From Heterotrichella gracilis (lineage: Eukaryota > Sar > Xanthophyceae > Tribonematales > Xanthonemataceae), in NCBI GenBank assembly GCA_032358255.1, contig JAULBX010019190.1:1-64000 (forward strand): DNA of 64,000 bases. The letters run 5' to 3'. A program made the translations under genes and the position numbers. The notes beneath the pieces are model-generated. The model saw only the letters and a list, made by a program, of their open reading frames with translations. It had not been told where the DNA came from and did no database searches. Below, piece by piece: positions 22,607 to 34,322 of the stretch (the stretch's first letter is position 1; every line of letters starts with the position of its first letter).

Positions 22607-24798
22607 ATGGGTCGCGGGCAGACCAAGCGCAGGCGCCTGGCCAACCAGATGAAGGCGCAGACCGGGAACCTGCACAGGGCTGACGTACGTTGCTTGCAGT
22701 CTCCAAGGGCACGGCTGTGCACAAAGCATGCATGTATCTGTACCCACCCTCTGCACCACCTGCTCTGCAGCCAGGCAGGTGCCAGTTTGTGGCTGCAGTG
22801 GTTGGCACCTGCCTGTGGTTATGTGCCCTTCTCTTATGTTGCCAGTGGTATTCACCCTTTGTGCGCACAAAGTCTCGGCGTGTAGTAGTCTGAACGTGAC
22901 CCTGTGTAGTTCGAGCCCAGTTGCTGTGTCCGAGCCCGAGCCCAGATGCTGTGCCCTGCTTGCCACCTGTTACCAGCAGTCCTTGGCATCAGCAGGAGGG
23001 ACTGCTACTGCAACTGGAGTCGCACCTCCTAAACCCTAAACCCTAAAACCTGCATTTTTGTGGTGCTTCACTTATGTGGATTTGCTTCCTCCCTTGCAGC
23101 TCGGCCTGGGTGGGTTCCAGGGGACGCTGCCCCCACCGCTGCCCGCCCAGTACGACGACAACACCACGGTGTCCAAGGGGTTTAGGAAGCTGCTGGCGCT
23201 CAAGGTAACGGGGGGAAATTCGGCGGTCGCCGGGGACAACTACTGCATTACAGACCACAGGGATTGTGCACAGTGCCACCTTGGAAAGCAGGTTGAGCAC
23301 GGCGCACCCAGAGCCGGTAAGCTGCTGCTGGTTGCTGTGCTTAAGGGCCACGTGGGTGGCATCATGCACAGGCTGGTGGTGCGGCATGGGCTGGGAACGC
23401 TTTAGATGCACAGTGGTTCCCCATGGTGCCTGCTGGTTGCTCAACGTGGGCGTGCCTGTAACTGCGTGGGCACCAGCCGTGTGATCATCCCACGGCTTCC
23501 CAGCATTACCCATGTGCGTTGCCAGCTCTCACGTACCTCATGATTCCGTTACCGCGCCATGCAGAAAGCCGCAGAGGCTAAGACCAACAAGGGGCCTAAA
23601 ACCACCAGCAATGGAGGGAGCGCAAAGGGAGCGCCAGCACCTGGCAGGACACCCAATGCCCCAGTCACTGCCGAAGCCCCACAGCCACAGCCCAGTACAA
23701 CCGGCACAGCGCCGACCTCGCAAAACCCTTCAAAACCCCAGCCAATGGCGGGCCCCAGCGGCCGCGCCGAGCCACCCGCGGATGCAGGGGGGAAGCATGA
23801 GGACAAGGACAAGGCGCGGGGAGGGAAAAACAAGTCGCTCGACCCCTTTGCACTGCTGTACGCGCCCAAGACCCTCAAGGCCAGCAAGAAGGAGTACCTC
23901 AAGGCGAAGAAGATGAAGAAGAAGAAGCGGGGAGGGGAGGAGCTGGGTGAGGCTGAGGAGCGGGTGATGCGCAAGGCCAACGAGCCTGCCTTTGGGGAGC
24001 AGGCGCAGGCACCCATCAAGGTGGGTCAACATCATTACCAAGTATTTTAAAGACATTTTGAACAAAAAAGTATCTTTACAAACTCAATGGAAGCTGTCAT
24101 GTTTATGTTCATGTAATATTATGTGTATACAAACATAAATTCTTCACCGCGCATGTACAGTACCTTCTGGCCCCCCAGGAGAACCTGAAGCTCAAGCACT
24201 GGGATCCCGAACCCTAGCCCCTATCCATATACCCTAAACCCTCACCCAATGCCTGGTGCTCCCCCAGGTGAACCTGAAGCGCAAGCACTGGGACCCCAAA
24301 CCCTAAACTAAATCCTGGTGCCACCCCAGGTGAACCTGAAGCGCAAGCACTGGGACCCTGCCACCGGCGAGCGCACCGTGACTGCCGAGCGCTCTGCCGC
24401 GCAGCGCTGCAAGGACATCTTTGTGCGCCAGATCTCGGACGCGCAGGGCAAGGCGGCGCTCATGCAGGGCCCGCAGGTGGCGTATGCAGGCGCAGGTGCG
24501 GGGCCTTGAACTGCATTGGTTAGCCTTTTTTGTACTCATAATTTACATGGCAGTTTAGCTGTCCGAGTCTAATCTCTGTCCTGACATTGCATGAACTGTG
24601 TTTGGCATAACTGAATAGGAGTTTTGATTGAAGCTGTGTGCGGGCGCAGGTGGCGCGGGCAGGTCGGCTGCAGGGGGGAAGAGCGCTGAGGAGCTGCGCG
24701 GGGAGGTCATTGACGCCTACCGGTCGCACAAGCACAAGAAGGGGAAGAGGGGCGCCACCATGCAGTCGCTGGCGCAGCTGGTCAAGCGCACTGCGTGA
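22607..24798 (+). CDS. Basic nucleolar-type protein resembling CCDC137
   Basis: Five exons: 22607-22684, 23100-23204, 23565-24020, 24330-24495, 24650-24798, adding to 954 bases, 317 residues. The N terminus is basic (MGRGQTKRRRLANQMKAQ). A disordered Ala/Pro/Thr region follows, then a strongly basic helix (KKEYLKAKKMKKKKRGGEE) and a block EERVMRKANEPAFGEQAQAP, which resembles the FGE-containing segment of CCDC137, a chromatin/nucleolar protein. The C terminus is basic (YRSHKHKKGKRG). No enzyme motif is present. The CCDC137 link rests on that short block and composition, so it is tentative. Exon 4's start and exon 5's end each have tandem echoes in adjacent non-coding DNA. Confidence 0.7.
24170..24345 (+). 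repeat. Three tandem exon 4 starts in CCDC137-like gene
   Basis: The acceptor and first codons (NLKRKHWDP) occur at about 24170-24213 (decayed, NLKLKHWDP), 24252-24300 and, as the true exon, from about 24312. CCCTAAACCC-type repeats separate the copies. Copy 2 keeps a good CAG acceptor but runs into a stop soon after. Confidence 0.8.
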
Positions 24799-24878
24799 AT
24801 TGTTTAGGGTTTAGGGATTATGGTTTGGTGTGGTGCACTGCAGTCGCTGGCGCAGCTGGCTAAGCGCACTGCGTGACT
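24763..24878 (+). repeat. Duplicated terminal exon end
   Basis: The last codons and stop (QSLAQLVKRTA then TGA) are repeated at 24838-24876 after a TTTAGGGTTTAGGG block, giving a second QSLAQLAKRTA plus stop in the 3' UTR. Confidence 0.8.
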
Positions 24879-25817
24879 GGTGTGGCGCGCTGGGGGCGGC
24901 CCGGCTGGGGAGGTGCCCCAGGCGCAGTGGGTGATCTGAGACATGTCCTCTACTCTACTATGGTGGTGTGCCCTGTGGAGCTGGCTGCCGTTGGTGCACC
25001 CAGGCTGACTGCTGGTCAGCGCACCAGCCTGGGTGTGTTGCACTGCTGGTGTGATGGAGTAATGGCCACGGTACTGACGATATCGCCAACCAGCTGGCCA
25101 ACAGCTTGCTTCCTTATTGCCGCTTAACGCTGCCTCTGCGCATCCCCTTCCTTGCTTTCTTTCTGGAGGAAACAATTGCCAAATGCGTGTTGCAAGTACA
25201 CGTAGCCCCCATCTGGGGCATATTGAAGTGGGCTGCAGAGCCACTGACAAGAGGTTGAACTGCATGTCACAGGGTATTGCTTCTGGAGTACGGCAGGCTT
25301 CATCTGGGTCTTGTGTTTTTTGGCGTTCCCGCATCCTGTTGTTAGTCCAGCAAAAGAATGAGTCCCGTATACGTACCGTACCAGGCATTCACCTGGGGTG
25401 GGACAATAGTACTAATTTCGTCAAGTTTTGAACAAAACATAATAAAATAAATACCCAACATTCCACCAAAAACCCTAGCCATAGGGTAATTGATTACCAT
25501 TTAAGGGATAATCAGATCTGATTACTCATTGAATGGTGCCAGGTGTCGCCATGGTGACCGTCGAGTCTTCAGAACCTTCTACGCAGTTCCATCGCCGACC
25601 AAAAACTATAAGAAGCACGCAGAGGAGACCACTCCAACCACATTGCGACCGTCTCCCTGCTACGTTGCTGCCAACTGCTATTTGCAGTGTGCCCGCGAGC
25701 GCTTTCTGTCGCTGATTTTTCACTTTCGAAACATTCCAAAGCCATAAGACACCTGCCATTGGGCTGTCCGGCCACCGTCGAGACTTGTGTGTTAGCTTCC
25801 CCAGCCGTCAATTCACC
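24879..25817. other. Intergenic, no gene seen
   Basis: Should contain the 3' UTR of the CCDC137-like gene and the promoter of the RRM gene. Bases 25430-25520 are AT-rich. No conserved coding segment was seen. Confidence 0.5.
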
Positions 25818-26987
25818 ATGGGTGGTTCTCGCAAGAGCCGATACGTGATTGTCGTGGACAACTTGTCCAGCATGACCAGGTCGCATGATATCAGGTGCGC
25901 CAGTGAGCCCGAGCGTGGCCACGCGTGGATATGCAGAAGTGTTGCACACCGAACCTGGTTGTTGAGCTGTAGCTGCTGCACGAGCAAAAGAGTGGTATGC
26001 AACGCCTGTTTTTGCCTAGTTTGTGGTGCCGTAGTTTTCCCATGACGCATATCTTGGATCCCCTGCAGGAAGGAGATGGAGCTCTCTTGCGGCGACGTCT
26101 TGGATATCGAAAGGGATGCCAAGACGAGGAGTGCGTTGGTGGAGTTCAAGAGGTAACTGCAGAAACCCACCAGCCCTGGTGTAGCAGCTGTTGAGGCCGC
26201 TGCTTGTGAGCTGGCCTGCCTGCCGCCTTTGAACCTGTTTGCAGTTGATATGCTCCAAGTGCCTGAAATGCCTGCACGGAACGTTTCCCCCGCCTGCTTT
26301 CCTGTGACCAAACGTTGGTTGCATTGATACGTCTGGTGCAGCGTACCAGCTCCAGTCCCCAGCTAGAGCAGCAATAGCGGTGCCTCAATGCCGCAACCAA
26401 GTGCTGAAGCCTGTGGCCAGCCTCGGACCCCTTGTAATGGCGTGCCCTCCCCAACCCCCCTGTCTATTGTTGTCTTCCCCCTGACATTCCTCGCTGCTGC
26501 TTCTGATTTGCTTGTGGCGTACCCTCCCTACTCACCTGCTGAACCAGTTGCTAGCTTCCTGCTAACGGTGTGACTGACTGCATTTGCCCACCCATAGTGT
26601 CACATGCACTTTGCGTTGGTGAACCAAGGTTTGAGTATGTGTGTGTGGCTTGTGCAGGTCTTCTGATGCGTCCTATGCGTGGAAGAAGATGGGTAAGTGT
26701 TCCTCAACTCTGAAACCTGCCTATCGCTCTTGGTGCCTTGACCTAGTTATCTTCGCCTTCCACCCTTGTCCTGTGTTCTGTGGACTAGTGAAGCTGCCTG
26801 GTTTGTACTTGTCCAGCGCAACTTGACAGTGTCGCTGTGCTGTGTAGATGGCTTTTTCCTGGACGGCAAGAGGTGGAAGGTAGACTACGCCAATAAGGAC
26901 GACTTCAAGTTCTTTGGGTGGAAGTGGACGGAGGGCGGCTCCCCGTCACGCTCACGCTCGCCATACTCCCGCTCCCCCTCCAGGTAG
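25818..26987 (+). CDS. RRM-containing SR-like splicing factor
   Basis: Four exons: 25818-25894, 26069-26152, 26658-26692, 26848-26987; 336 bases, 111 residues. One RRM fills most of the protein: RNP2-like YVIVVDNLS, helix 1, DVLDIERD, RNP1-like TRSALVEFK, helix 2 (SYAWKKMDG) and the last strand KRWKVDYAN. The end is WKWTEGGSPSRSRSPYSRSP, a short RS tail typical of serine/arginine-rich splicing proteins, so a nuclear role in pre-mRNA splicing is likely. The stop TAG overlaps a possible donor (CAG/GTAGAG), so a longer RS-tail isoform is conceivable. The start ATG has a strong context (caccatgg). Confidence 0.82.
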
Positions 26988-29227
26988 AGCTCAGCACCAT
27001 GCCACACCTGGCAACAGTATTGTTGATGGCGATGCCCTGCTGGCCCCCAGGTTTTTGGGACCTCTCCGTCCCCTTTCTTATGCCGCCTCTTTTGGCCTGC
27101 GTTCTTTGCTTCTTCTTCTTCTTCTTGGCCATGCCCTAAGTACTGGCAACAGCTTGTTGATGCCCATGGCCCACTTCATGACCTGTCTTTTTCTTGGCTG
27201 GTGTCGCCGCTTGGCGCAGTGTACTGTTTGCTGCTGTTTATCTCAAAAGTGGTTGGGCTGGCAACAAGGTTGTAAGGCAAGCGCCTGTGCTGCACTTCAC
27301 AGATCGCCTTCTCCCGGCACCCCAGCGCACGGCAGCCGCTAGAAGCCGGCGCTTACCAGCCCACTTGATGCACCAGCTTCCCACTCAAGAGGTAGAGCGA
27401 TGCAAGCACATGTTGCAGCGGGGGCAGCGTTTGATCGGCTGTGGATCTGGCTGCAGGTGAAGGGGAGGGAGCCACGTGAGGGCCCAGTGCAAAGGCTGGG
27501 ATTGGCAAGTGTTCAGTTTTGCTGGTAGATAGTTATCCATTCTTTCTGTGCGCAACGGGCGGCAACGCTGTGTGCCAGTGTTGCGTGTTGTGCAATAAAA
27601 GTAGCTGAGGCTAAGCCATGTTATTTTGGCTGCCACTTATTTCTTTCCTGCCGCCCAGTGTTTTCAGGGGGCAAGTGCTTTTGAAAAATATTTGTGCTTT
27701 GGTTGCGGGGGCCTTTCAGTCCATTCCCTTGCCTTGTACCATTGGACTCTATTTGATAACCCCTGCTTTGCGCTCCTCTTGGTGAATGCAGTATCTCCTA
27801 TGTACATTGTCCGCCAGCTGTTGATATGCTGTAACAAAAGACATACACCTTCCAAAATCTTAGCCTACAGTGTACATCGTACACGCTTCGATTGCAGGCA
27901 TTGCCGCTGTGCACCACAACCCCGCATGCCTTGTGCGTGCAGCAATGGCATGCCAGTAGGCAGATGGTATGCTACACTTATTGCCAACAGTTTGCCGCTT
28001 CAGCACAAGCGTAGTCTACACTGCTCTTTGCACCAGCCCATCGAATGGGTGCCAAAGTTGGCATTTTCACCTGGGTCCCCCGTGACGCATCCCTCATGAC
28101 GCTTTCGCGCCATTTTCTCTCAACCGCTTTCAAAGTGCTGCCCTTGCAAAAGGACTTGTCGTTCGTTTAAACGAACGGTTACCAGTGCATCTAACCTACT
28201 TCATTAGGTGGCGTTAGAGCAAGCCGGCTGTGGGTGAAAAGGCGTTCGATCCTTCTGTCACTCGAGGTAGGTTCACAGGGCCATGATGGTCGTGCCCACC
28301 TTACTACCGCACCGGCGATGCTTTGCTCGTTTGTGGTTCCGATGTGGTTCTCAGCCGTTTGTTTCAGCATCCAAGGGCATATGTCTTTGAGCCTCGGCCC
28401 CTTTTGAGCCGCGCGTCTCGTAGTAGCGTGCGGGGCGTCATGGCGTTGGGTTAGGTTAGCAAATCCCCCCCCTGCCTTTGCATGCTGCGTACGCTCAGGA
28501 CGGAGTTACGCACAGTGCCGTTTGTCTCTTGAGCCTTTTGGGTTTTCAAAGTGCGAGGATCAGAGTGCGCCTCGGCCTTCGTGTGTTAGTTCACGGGGCT
28601 TCAATGGTCCCGGCACGCCACGCACACATGTGCTCAAGCCCCACACCCAATCCAGGTGTTGCTGCTTTGAGCCGCGCTAACTTACGCTTTGATGTCGTGA
28701 ACGTTACAATGTTGATGCTTGGCTCGTGTCTTTAAAACCACCAGCCAGCGTGGTTCACACTAGCTGCTGCGACGGTTTAGTAATACCATAAGGACATCGA
28801 GTCTAGACTTGCTCCGCGCCTCTAATAAGGGAGAGACACTTTCGTTGATAGTATACAGTGAAGCGATGGCTCAGCGCTGCATCCGCTAGCCTCTCGTTGT
28901 ACCCCGCCGCAGCGCTAGAATGACGCCCCACATGGATGGATAGGACTACTACGATGCAACTGCCAGCGGCGCGATGTTACCCGTCAGGCGCGGACTACAC
29001 CCAAAAGGGTCTCCGATCATGCAGTCGCCTCTTATTACTCCTTCAGTAGCGTGTTGAGGCGGATGGATACCACATCCACCTGCACCAGGAACCCACCTGT
29101 AATTGCATCTCACACCTTATTTGGCACCATCCCTCGCCTCTCGAGAGACCCCGCTCGCTCCACCCTTCCCTGACCCTTCCCTTCACCTTGTTTTCTCCGC
29201 CAGGCCGTATACCTACAGCACCTTGAG
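26988..29227. other. Long intergenic region, no gene seen
   Basis: Both flanking genes are on the plus strand. The region holds the 3' UTR of the RRM gene and the promoter of the phosphorylase-like gene. An 18-base perfect palindrome lies at about 28160-28177. No coding exon was recognised; the longer frames are unremarkable. Confidence 0.5.
28158..28178. repeat. Perfect 18-base palindrome
   Basis: cgttcgtttaaacgaacg is its own reverse complement. It could be a dimeric factor site upstream of the phosphorylase-like gene, but nothing else supports that. Confidence 0.6.
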
Positions 29228-32200
29228 ATGCTGGGGAGCAGGATGCAGTATGTGGGGTTGGTGCTGGCACTGGCATGTGTTGCCGGGGTGATGGGCGCCA
29301 GGGACTGGAAGGAGCAGTTTGCATCCAACGTGTTCCAGACGGGGAGGAGGCTACAACAACTCCCAACCACCATGAGCATGGCCGGCATGACACCCATCAA
29401 CGTGCGTCACTGTAACCCTAGAGAACAACCCTAGGCCCTAAACCACAGGCTTTCTTCAAGGCTAGCTTGGCGCTACGGCATCGCCCTGGCTGTTGCACAC
29501 ATACCACGTGAAGGATATGCCTGTTTTTTCCAAACCGCCCTCCACTTCCACCAAGCCACCTTAGCAACGCTACACCACCTCCAAACCTCGCCGCACAGGC
29601 CCACCATGGCATTGTCCTCCTATTGCAGTGGCCACCACACCATCTGTACCCCTAACCCTACTGCAGACCCTAGCCCCCCTCCCCAGACCAAGTGGGCTTC
29701 CATGCCGAAGTCCGGACTCCGGCCAGCGTCCCAAAACCCCACTGAAGACCCTAATCAGATCCCAACAAAACCCTAACGCCTGCCCTCCCCCCATCCCCGC
29801 AGGCCAAGTGCGACCAGTGGGCCTCCCTGCCCGAGTTCACCCTCCTGGCGGTGGCAGATGACGGCACCTTCTCGGGTGTGGCCGAGTACGCGCACTACGA
29901 CATGGCCATGACCAACAAGACCATCATCGAGCACAACTTCTGCTACTACGCGGTGCGCAGGGGCGGTCAAACCCTAAAAACCCTAAAGAACCTGCGAGTG
30001 TGTGGTGCATATGGGCAGGCAGTGCCAGGCGCATCCCCAGCCCAGAAATCTGAACCTGTTGCAGCCAGCGGAATTGGACATACACCCGCCCTGTGCATCA
30101 TGCAATACGGTTCATGTGCTGGCCCGGAAATTTTAGGTGGCATGTCTGGGCCAGACAGTCTGGCATGCATACGTAACTTCCCACAGGTTTATGTGTACAT
30201 AGTAATACCCTAAAGGAATCCCCCGTTGCAGGCCTTTGGCTACATCCTTGGCCAGCCAGTGATGGTGATGGCCAGCGGCATCGGCCCCACCACCGCCGCG
30301 CTGTGCATGATGGAGATGATGTACTGCAATGATGAGCAGATCAAGGAGGTCATCTGGTCAGGTGGGGGGGGGTATTGGATCCAAGGGGGTTGGGGTTTAG
30401 GGTTTAAGGGAGGATGTGCTGCGCATGGGGATGGTGTATTGAGCAAATCAAGGAGGTCATTTTGTCAAAGGGGATGCTGCTGCAGGGGCCATCTCTGGAA
30501 TACAAGCTTTCCATGTGATCTTGCCTTCCATGCGCTGCATATACCATGTTATGATGGGTACCTACACCGGCCACGCCAACCCCCACCCTCAGGATGTGGG
30601 TTCCACACACGCGCCCCACCGGTCATGAACCTGGACATGTATCCCCACACACGCGCTGCCCCAATTCCCAATAATTCACAGACCCCGCCCACATCCTCCA
30701 AGCCCCATATGCACCTCCCGCTGGTCCAAAAAGCACCCACGCACCATTATCGCCACCCCACAAACCTGTCAATTCCCCACCCAAACCCCCAATTCCCACG
30801 AGCTTCCCCCATCCCCGCAGGCACCTCCGGCTGGTCCCCACAGAAGGGCGGCATGCTCAACCCCGACGACTGCTCCGCTGCCAACAACGACACCGAGGTG
30901 AATCGCATCGGGGACATATGCGTGTCACCCGTCACCTACAACTACATCTGCCACAAGTCCACATGGGATCAGACCTGCAACGGCTACCCCAACCAGTGCA
31001 GCCAGGAGGAGCTCATCTTTGGGCCGGGTGAGGCGGTAGGGTTTGTGTAGGGTTTTGTAGGGTTTGTATGTCACAAGTCCACCTGGGACCAGACCTGCAA
31101 CTGCTACCCCAACCAGTGCAGCCAGGAGGAGCTCATATTTGGGCCAGGTGAGGCAATAGGGTTTGTGTAGGGTTTTGGAGGGTTTTGTGGCGCAAGTCCA
31201 CCTGGGACCAGACGTGCAACGGCTACCCCAATCAGTGCAGCCAGGAGGAGCTCATCTTTGGGCCAGGTGAGGCGGTAGGGTTTGTGTAGGGTTTTGTAGG
31301 GTTTGTATGTCACAAGTCCACCTGGGACCAGACCTGCAACGGCTACCCCAACCAGTGCAGCCAGGAGGAGCTCATCTTTGGGCCAGGTGAGGCGGTAGGG
31401 TTTGTGTAGGGTTTTGTAGGGTTTTTGTGCCACAAGTTCACCCAGTGCAGACCTTCAACGGCTACCCCAACCAGCACAGCCAGGTGCAGCTCATCTTTGA
31501 GCCAGGCCAAGAGTGGCTGCACATGCCATAAGATCTGCTTCAACAAATTCCAATAGATCCCCCTCCTGCCACCCGCCTTTAGACGCCAGCTTTTGTGGTA
31601 GGCTCCCTGCACACCCATCCCCCCCTGTTCTTTACAATTCCAACAAATGCCCCTCCCCTCCCCCGTATCCCACAGACGCCAGCTTCCTGTTTGGCCCCTG
31701 CATCTTCACCCCCAACAAGCTCAAGGCTGAGATGTTTGCGCTGGCTGACGAGGTGCTGATGGCCAACATGAACACCATGCCCTCCATGTGGCCCAACAGG
31801 ACGGACTACCTCATCGAATGGGAGTCAACCTACTGGGAGCTGGCCACAAACGGTAAAAAACCTAGGAGGGTTGGGTGAATTTTGCGGTCCCCTTATGAAC
31901 CATAAAACCCTGAAATATGCACGAACTTTGGTCCAGGAATCGGCCTGCTGGAAGCTGGCAACAAAACGATGGAAGTCCTTAACCCTTTGATACACCCCTA
32001 CAATCTGGGGTCTGTCTGAACTGGGATCTGGCAGCAAATGGTGAAACCTAATTCATGACCTAGTTGTAATCGTATGTTATTAAACCTGAACCTTCTGAAT
32101 GAACCTTATAAGCAATGGCTATAGCACCTTCACATACAAAACCCTCAACACAACCCTAACCCTAACCCTTCCTCCCAGGCACCGGCGTGTACTACGAGTA

Positions 32201-33411
32201 TGTCCCCGAGGAGGTCCCCAAGATGTACAACTACCACGAGTGCATGGAGGCGGACGGCCAGTACTACAGCGCAGGCCCGGTGTACGAGCACACTGGCCGC
32301 AAGTGGACCGCCTACACCCTCAACCAGGCCTTCAACACCACCACATACACAGCCTCAGACGTGGTGGCGGTGCAGGCCATGGAGCTCATTGGCCTGGCGC
32401 AGGTGGGTGGACAAAATGAGCATGATTTCTGCCACTTATGAAACGCGTACAGGCTCAAGAAGCCCCAGATTGATCCAAGCAATGCCAATTCCCCGATCCT
32501 CACAGCAAACCGGTGCCCAGCGGCCTAGTTGTGAACACATTTTGGCAGGAGTAATATTTCGAATTACAATCACAATGTGATTGTCACATGGCTGACTGCT
32601 CACCTTGCTGTACTCCTGGGTTGCATGGACCTTGAATGCAGGTGGTTGCAGGTCCTCCATGGCCACACGCCATCAGAGGTGCAGCATATCTATTGTGCAT
32701 TCCAGCTTTGAACCAGATCAGCAGGTGCAGCATAGGGTTTGGAATTTTGAAGCCTGGTGGCCCAACCGCAGGTGGTTGATGCCTACAACATGATTGACGG
32801 TGTGAAGCCCATCCCCTACACCACCGTGCGATCAGCCTCCAACTTCCTCATGCCCAAGCCAGTGGGGACCACACTGGAGCCAGGTCAGTCCTTGCGCCTG
32901 AAACCCTAAACCCTAAACCTCCTCACGCTCAAGCCTGAGGCCTCACAAGAGTCGGGTTACAGAACTGCATGCAACACAATCTTGCCTGACAGGCAAGTGC
33001 TCCATGTACTCTGGCAGTACTGCTTCAGGAAATCATGACCAAACCCTTACCAAACCCTTACCACCCTCCAGGTATCACCAACTCTGTATCGCCTGATAGA
33101 CACTGCTGAATGAACCCCAACCACCCTGATCTGAACGCACCACCCTCTCGCAGCACGTTAAGGGCATGGGGAGTCTGATGAATCCTGCCCAAATAATTCA
33201 AACCAAACCCTACTCCCACTCCGCAGGCACCACCAACTCGGTTGACGGCATGTGGGGCCTCATGGACGCCCCCCAGTATGACGTGCCAAAGGGCTACGCC
33301 TTTGCCATCGACACCTACTCCACCGCCGTCATGAACTTCCTCATGGCCCGATGCAAGGCCAGCGGCTCAATGCCCGACTGCAGCTTCACCATCGGAAACT
33401 CTATGGCCTGA
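29228..33411 (+). CDS. Secreted nucleoside-phosphorylase / bark-storage-like protein
   Basis: Eight exons: 29228-29401, 29803-29952, 30232-30361, 30821-31027, 31676-31852, 32179-32402, 32772-32883, 33227-33411; 1359 bases, 452 residues. A signal peptide (MQYVGLVLALACVAGVMGA; either of two nearby ATGs could start it) indicates secretion or vacuolar entry. The core has the phosphorylase-superfamily pattern: FGYILGQPVMVMASGIGPTT with AALCMMEMMY, and a later VVAVQAMELIGLAQ segment like the M-E-A/T region. Plant relatives are vegetative or bark storage proteins and apoplastic nucleosidases. Several Cys (NGYPNQCSQEE region) suggest disulfides. Whether it is catalytic cannot be told from sequence. 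Intron 4 carries four further copies of the end of exon 4. Confidence 0.8.
30949..31510 (+). repeat. Five-fold tandem exon 4 ends with donor sites
   Basis: The end of exon 4 (HKSTWDQTCNGYPNQCSQEE, then LIFGP) with its GTGAGG donor is followed by copies at about 31071-31149, 31190-31269, 31310-31389 and a decayed one at 31430-31505. The period is about 120 bases. Copies 2-4 keep open codons and a CAG/GTGAGG donor; the spacers are TAGGGTTTGTGTAGGG-type repeats. Confidence 0.88.
33060..33110 (+). repeat. Decayed echo of exon 8 start
   Basis: CAGGTATCACCAACTCTGTA resembles the start of exon 8 (CAGGCACCACCAACTCGGTT) 155 bases upstream of it. The match is short. Confidence 0.5.
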
Positions 33412-34322
33412 TCAGTGTTTAGGGTTTGATGAGGATATGACGGTGTTCAAGTGCTGCTGGCAGGTCCAGGGCTCTTGCAGCTGCATTGTCACGCAGCCAC
33501 ACCATTGGCAATTCAGTGGCCTGATGACGCATTGTGGCGTCGTTGCACTTTTGACAATGCTTAGCCAGGTTTTGCTGATCAATTCCTTCAATGGCTCTCA
33601 CGCTACATAGCATATGCATAATGTTTCCCAGGCGCCTCTGCATTTGGCTCTATGTTGCAGAGGAGTAATACAGTGTTGCTGGCCGCCGCGGCATAGGTCC
33701 GTGATGGCTACTATGTAGGAGCCTAGGCCCGAGGGCTAGGAATGTTGCCTTACAAGCTTGTAGGACAGGCTGCCTGTGCCCTTGACCTCACTTTTCTGCC
33801 GGTGCCGTGACCATGTAGACTAAGTTGATGACCCCTGTTGTACGGTAGTACGAAGAACAGCCCTCCCTTATTGCTGCAACAGCCTGTGCTTGGCAAGACG
33901 TTGCATTGGCGGCCATATGATGTGCACGAGAAGCAGTGCTTCGCTCGAAGCGCAATTCTGCGCACTGAAGGCTAGCGATTTGCCACATTGATGGCGGGCT
34001 GAGCAGACTGCCACTGACATGTTTGCAAATTTTGTAACACGCAGCAAGCATTGGGGAGCCCGTAGTACCGGTAGTACTACTCTTTATTCTTTGTTAAACC
34101 AGTCGAACAGTCAGACTCTGGGGATTTCTTTTTGGAAAATGTGTTTATTGAACAATGTTGGGAACAGGCTATTTGATGACAAGCTACTGCAAGGCGTTGC
34201 TCGCAATCAGTCATGAGTTTGAATAACATGTGATTCCCCCTGCCAGATGCTGCTCTGCCATGCCTTGCGTTGCCAGGCCCTTGCAACCCCCATGGCAGTA
34301 GCATTCAGGGAATCATTGCACC
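33412..34322. other. Convergent 3' flanks, one exon echo
   Basis: Lies between the 3' ends of the phosphorylase-like gene and OGG1. Bases 33495-33525 repeat the last codons of exon 8 (TIGNSMA as TIGNSVA plus stop). A short TTTAGGG block follows the true stop. Nothing else was recognised. Confidence 0.55.

Noticed and set aside
26914-27342. Plus-strand frame overlapping the RRM gene's last exon
   Set aside because: It is a different frame from the RRM and RS tail and lacks any recognisable sequence.
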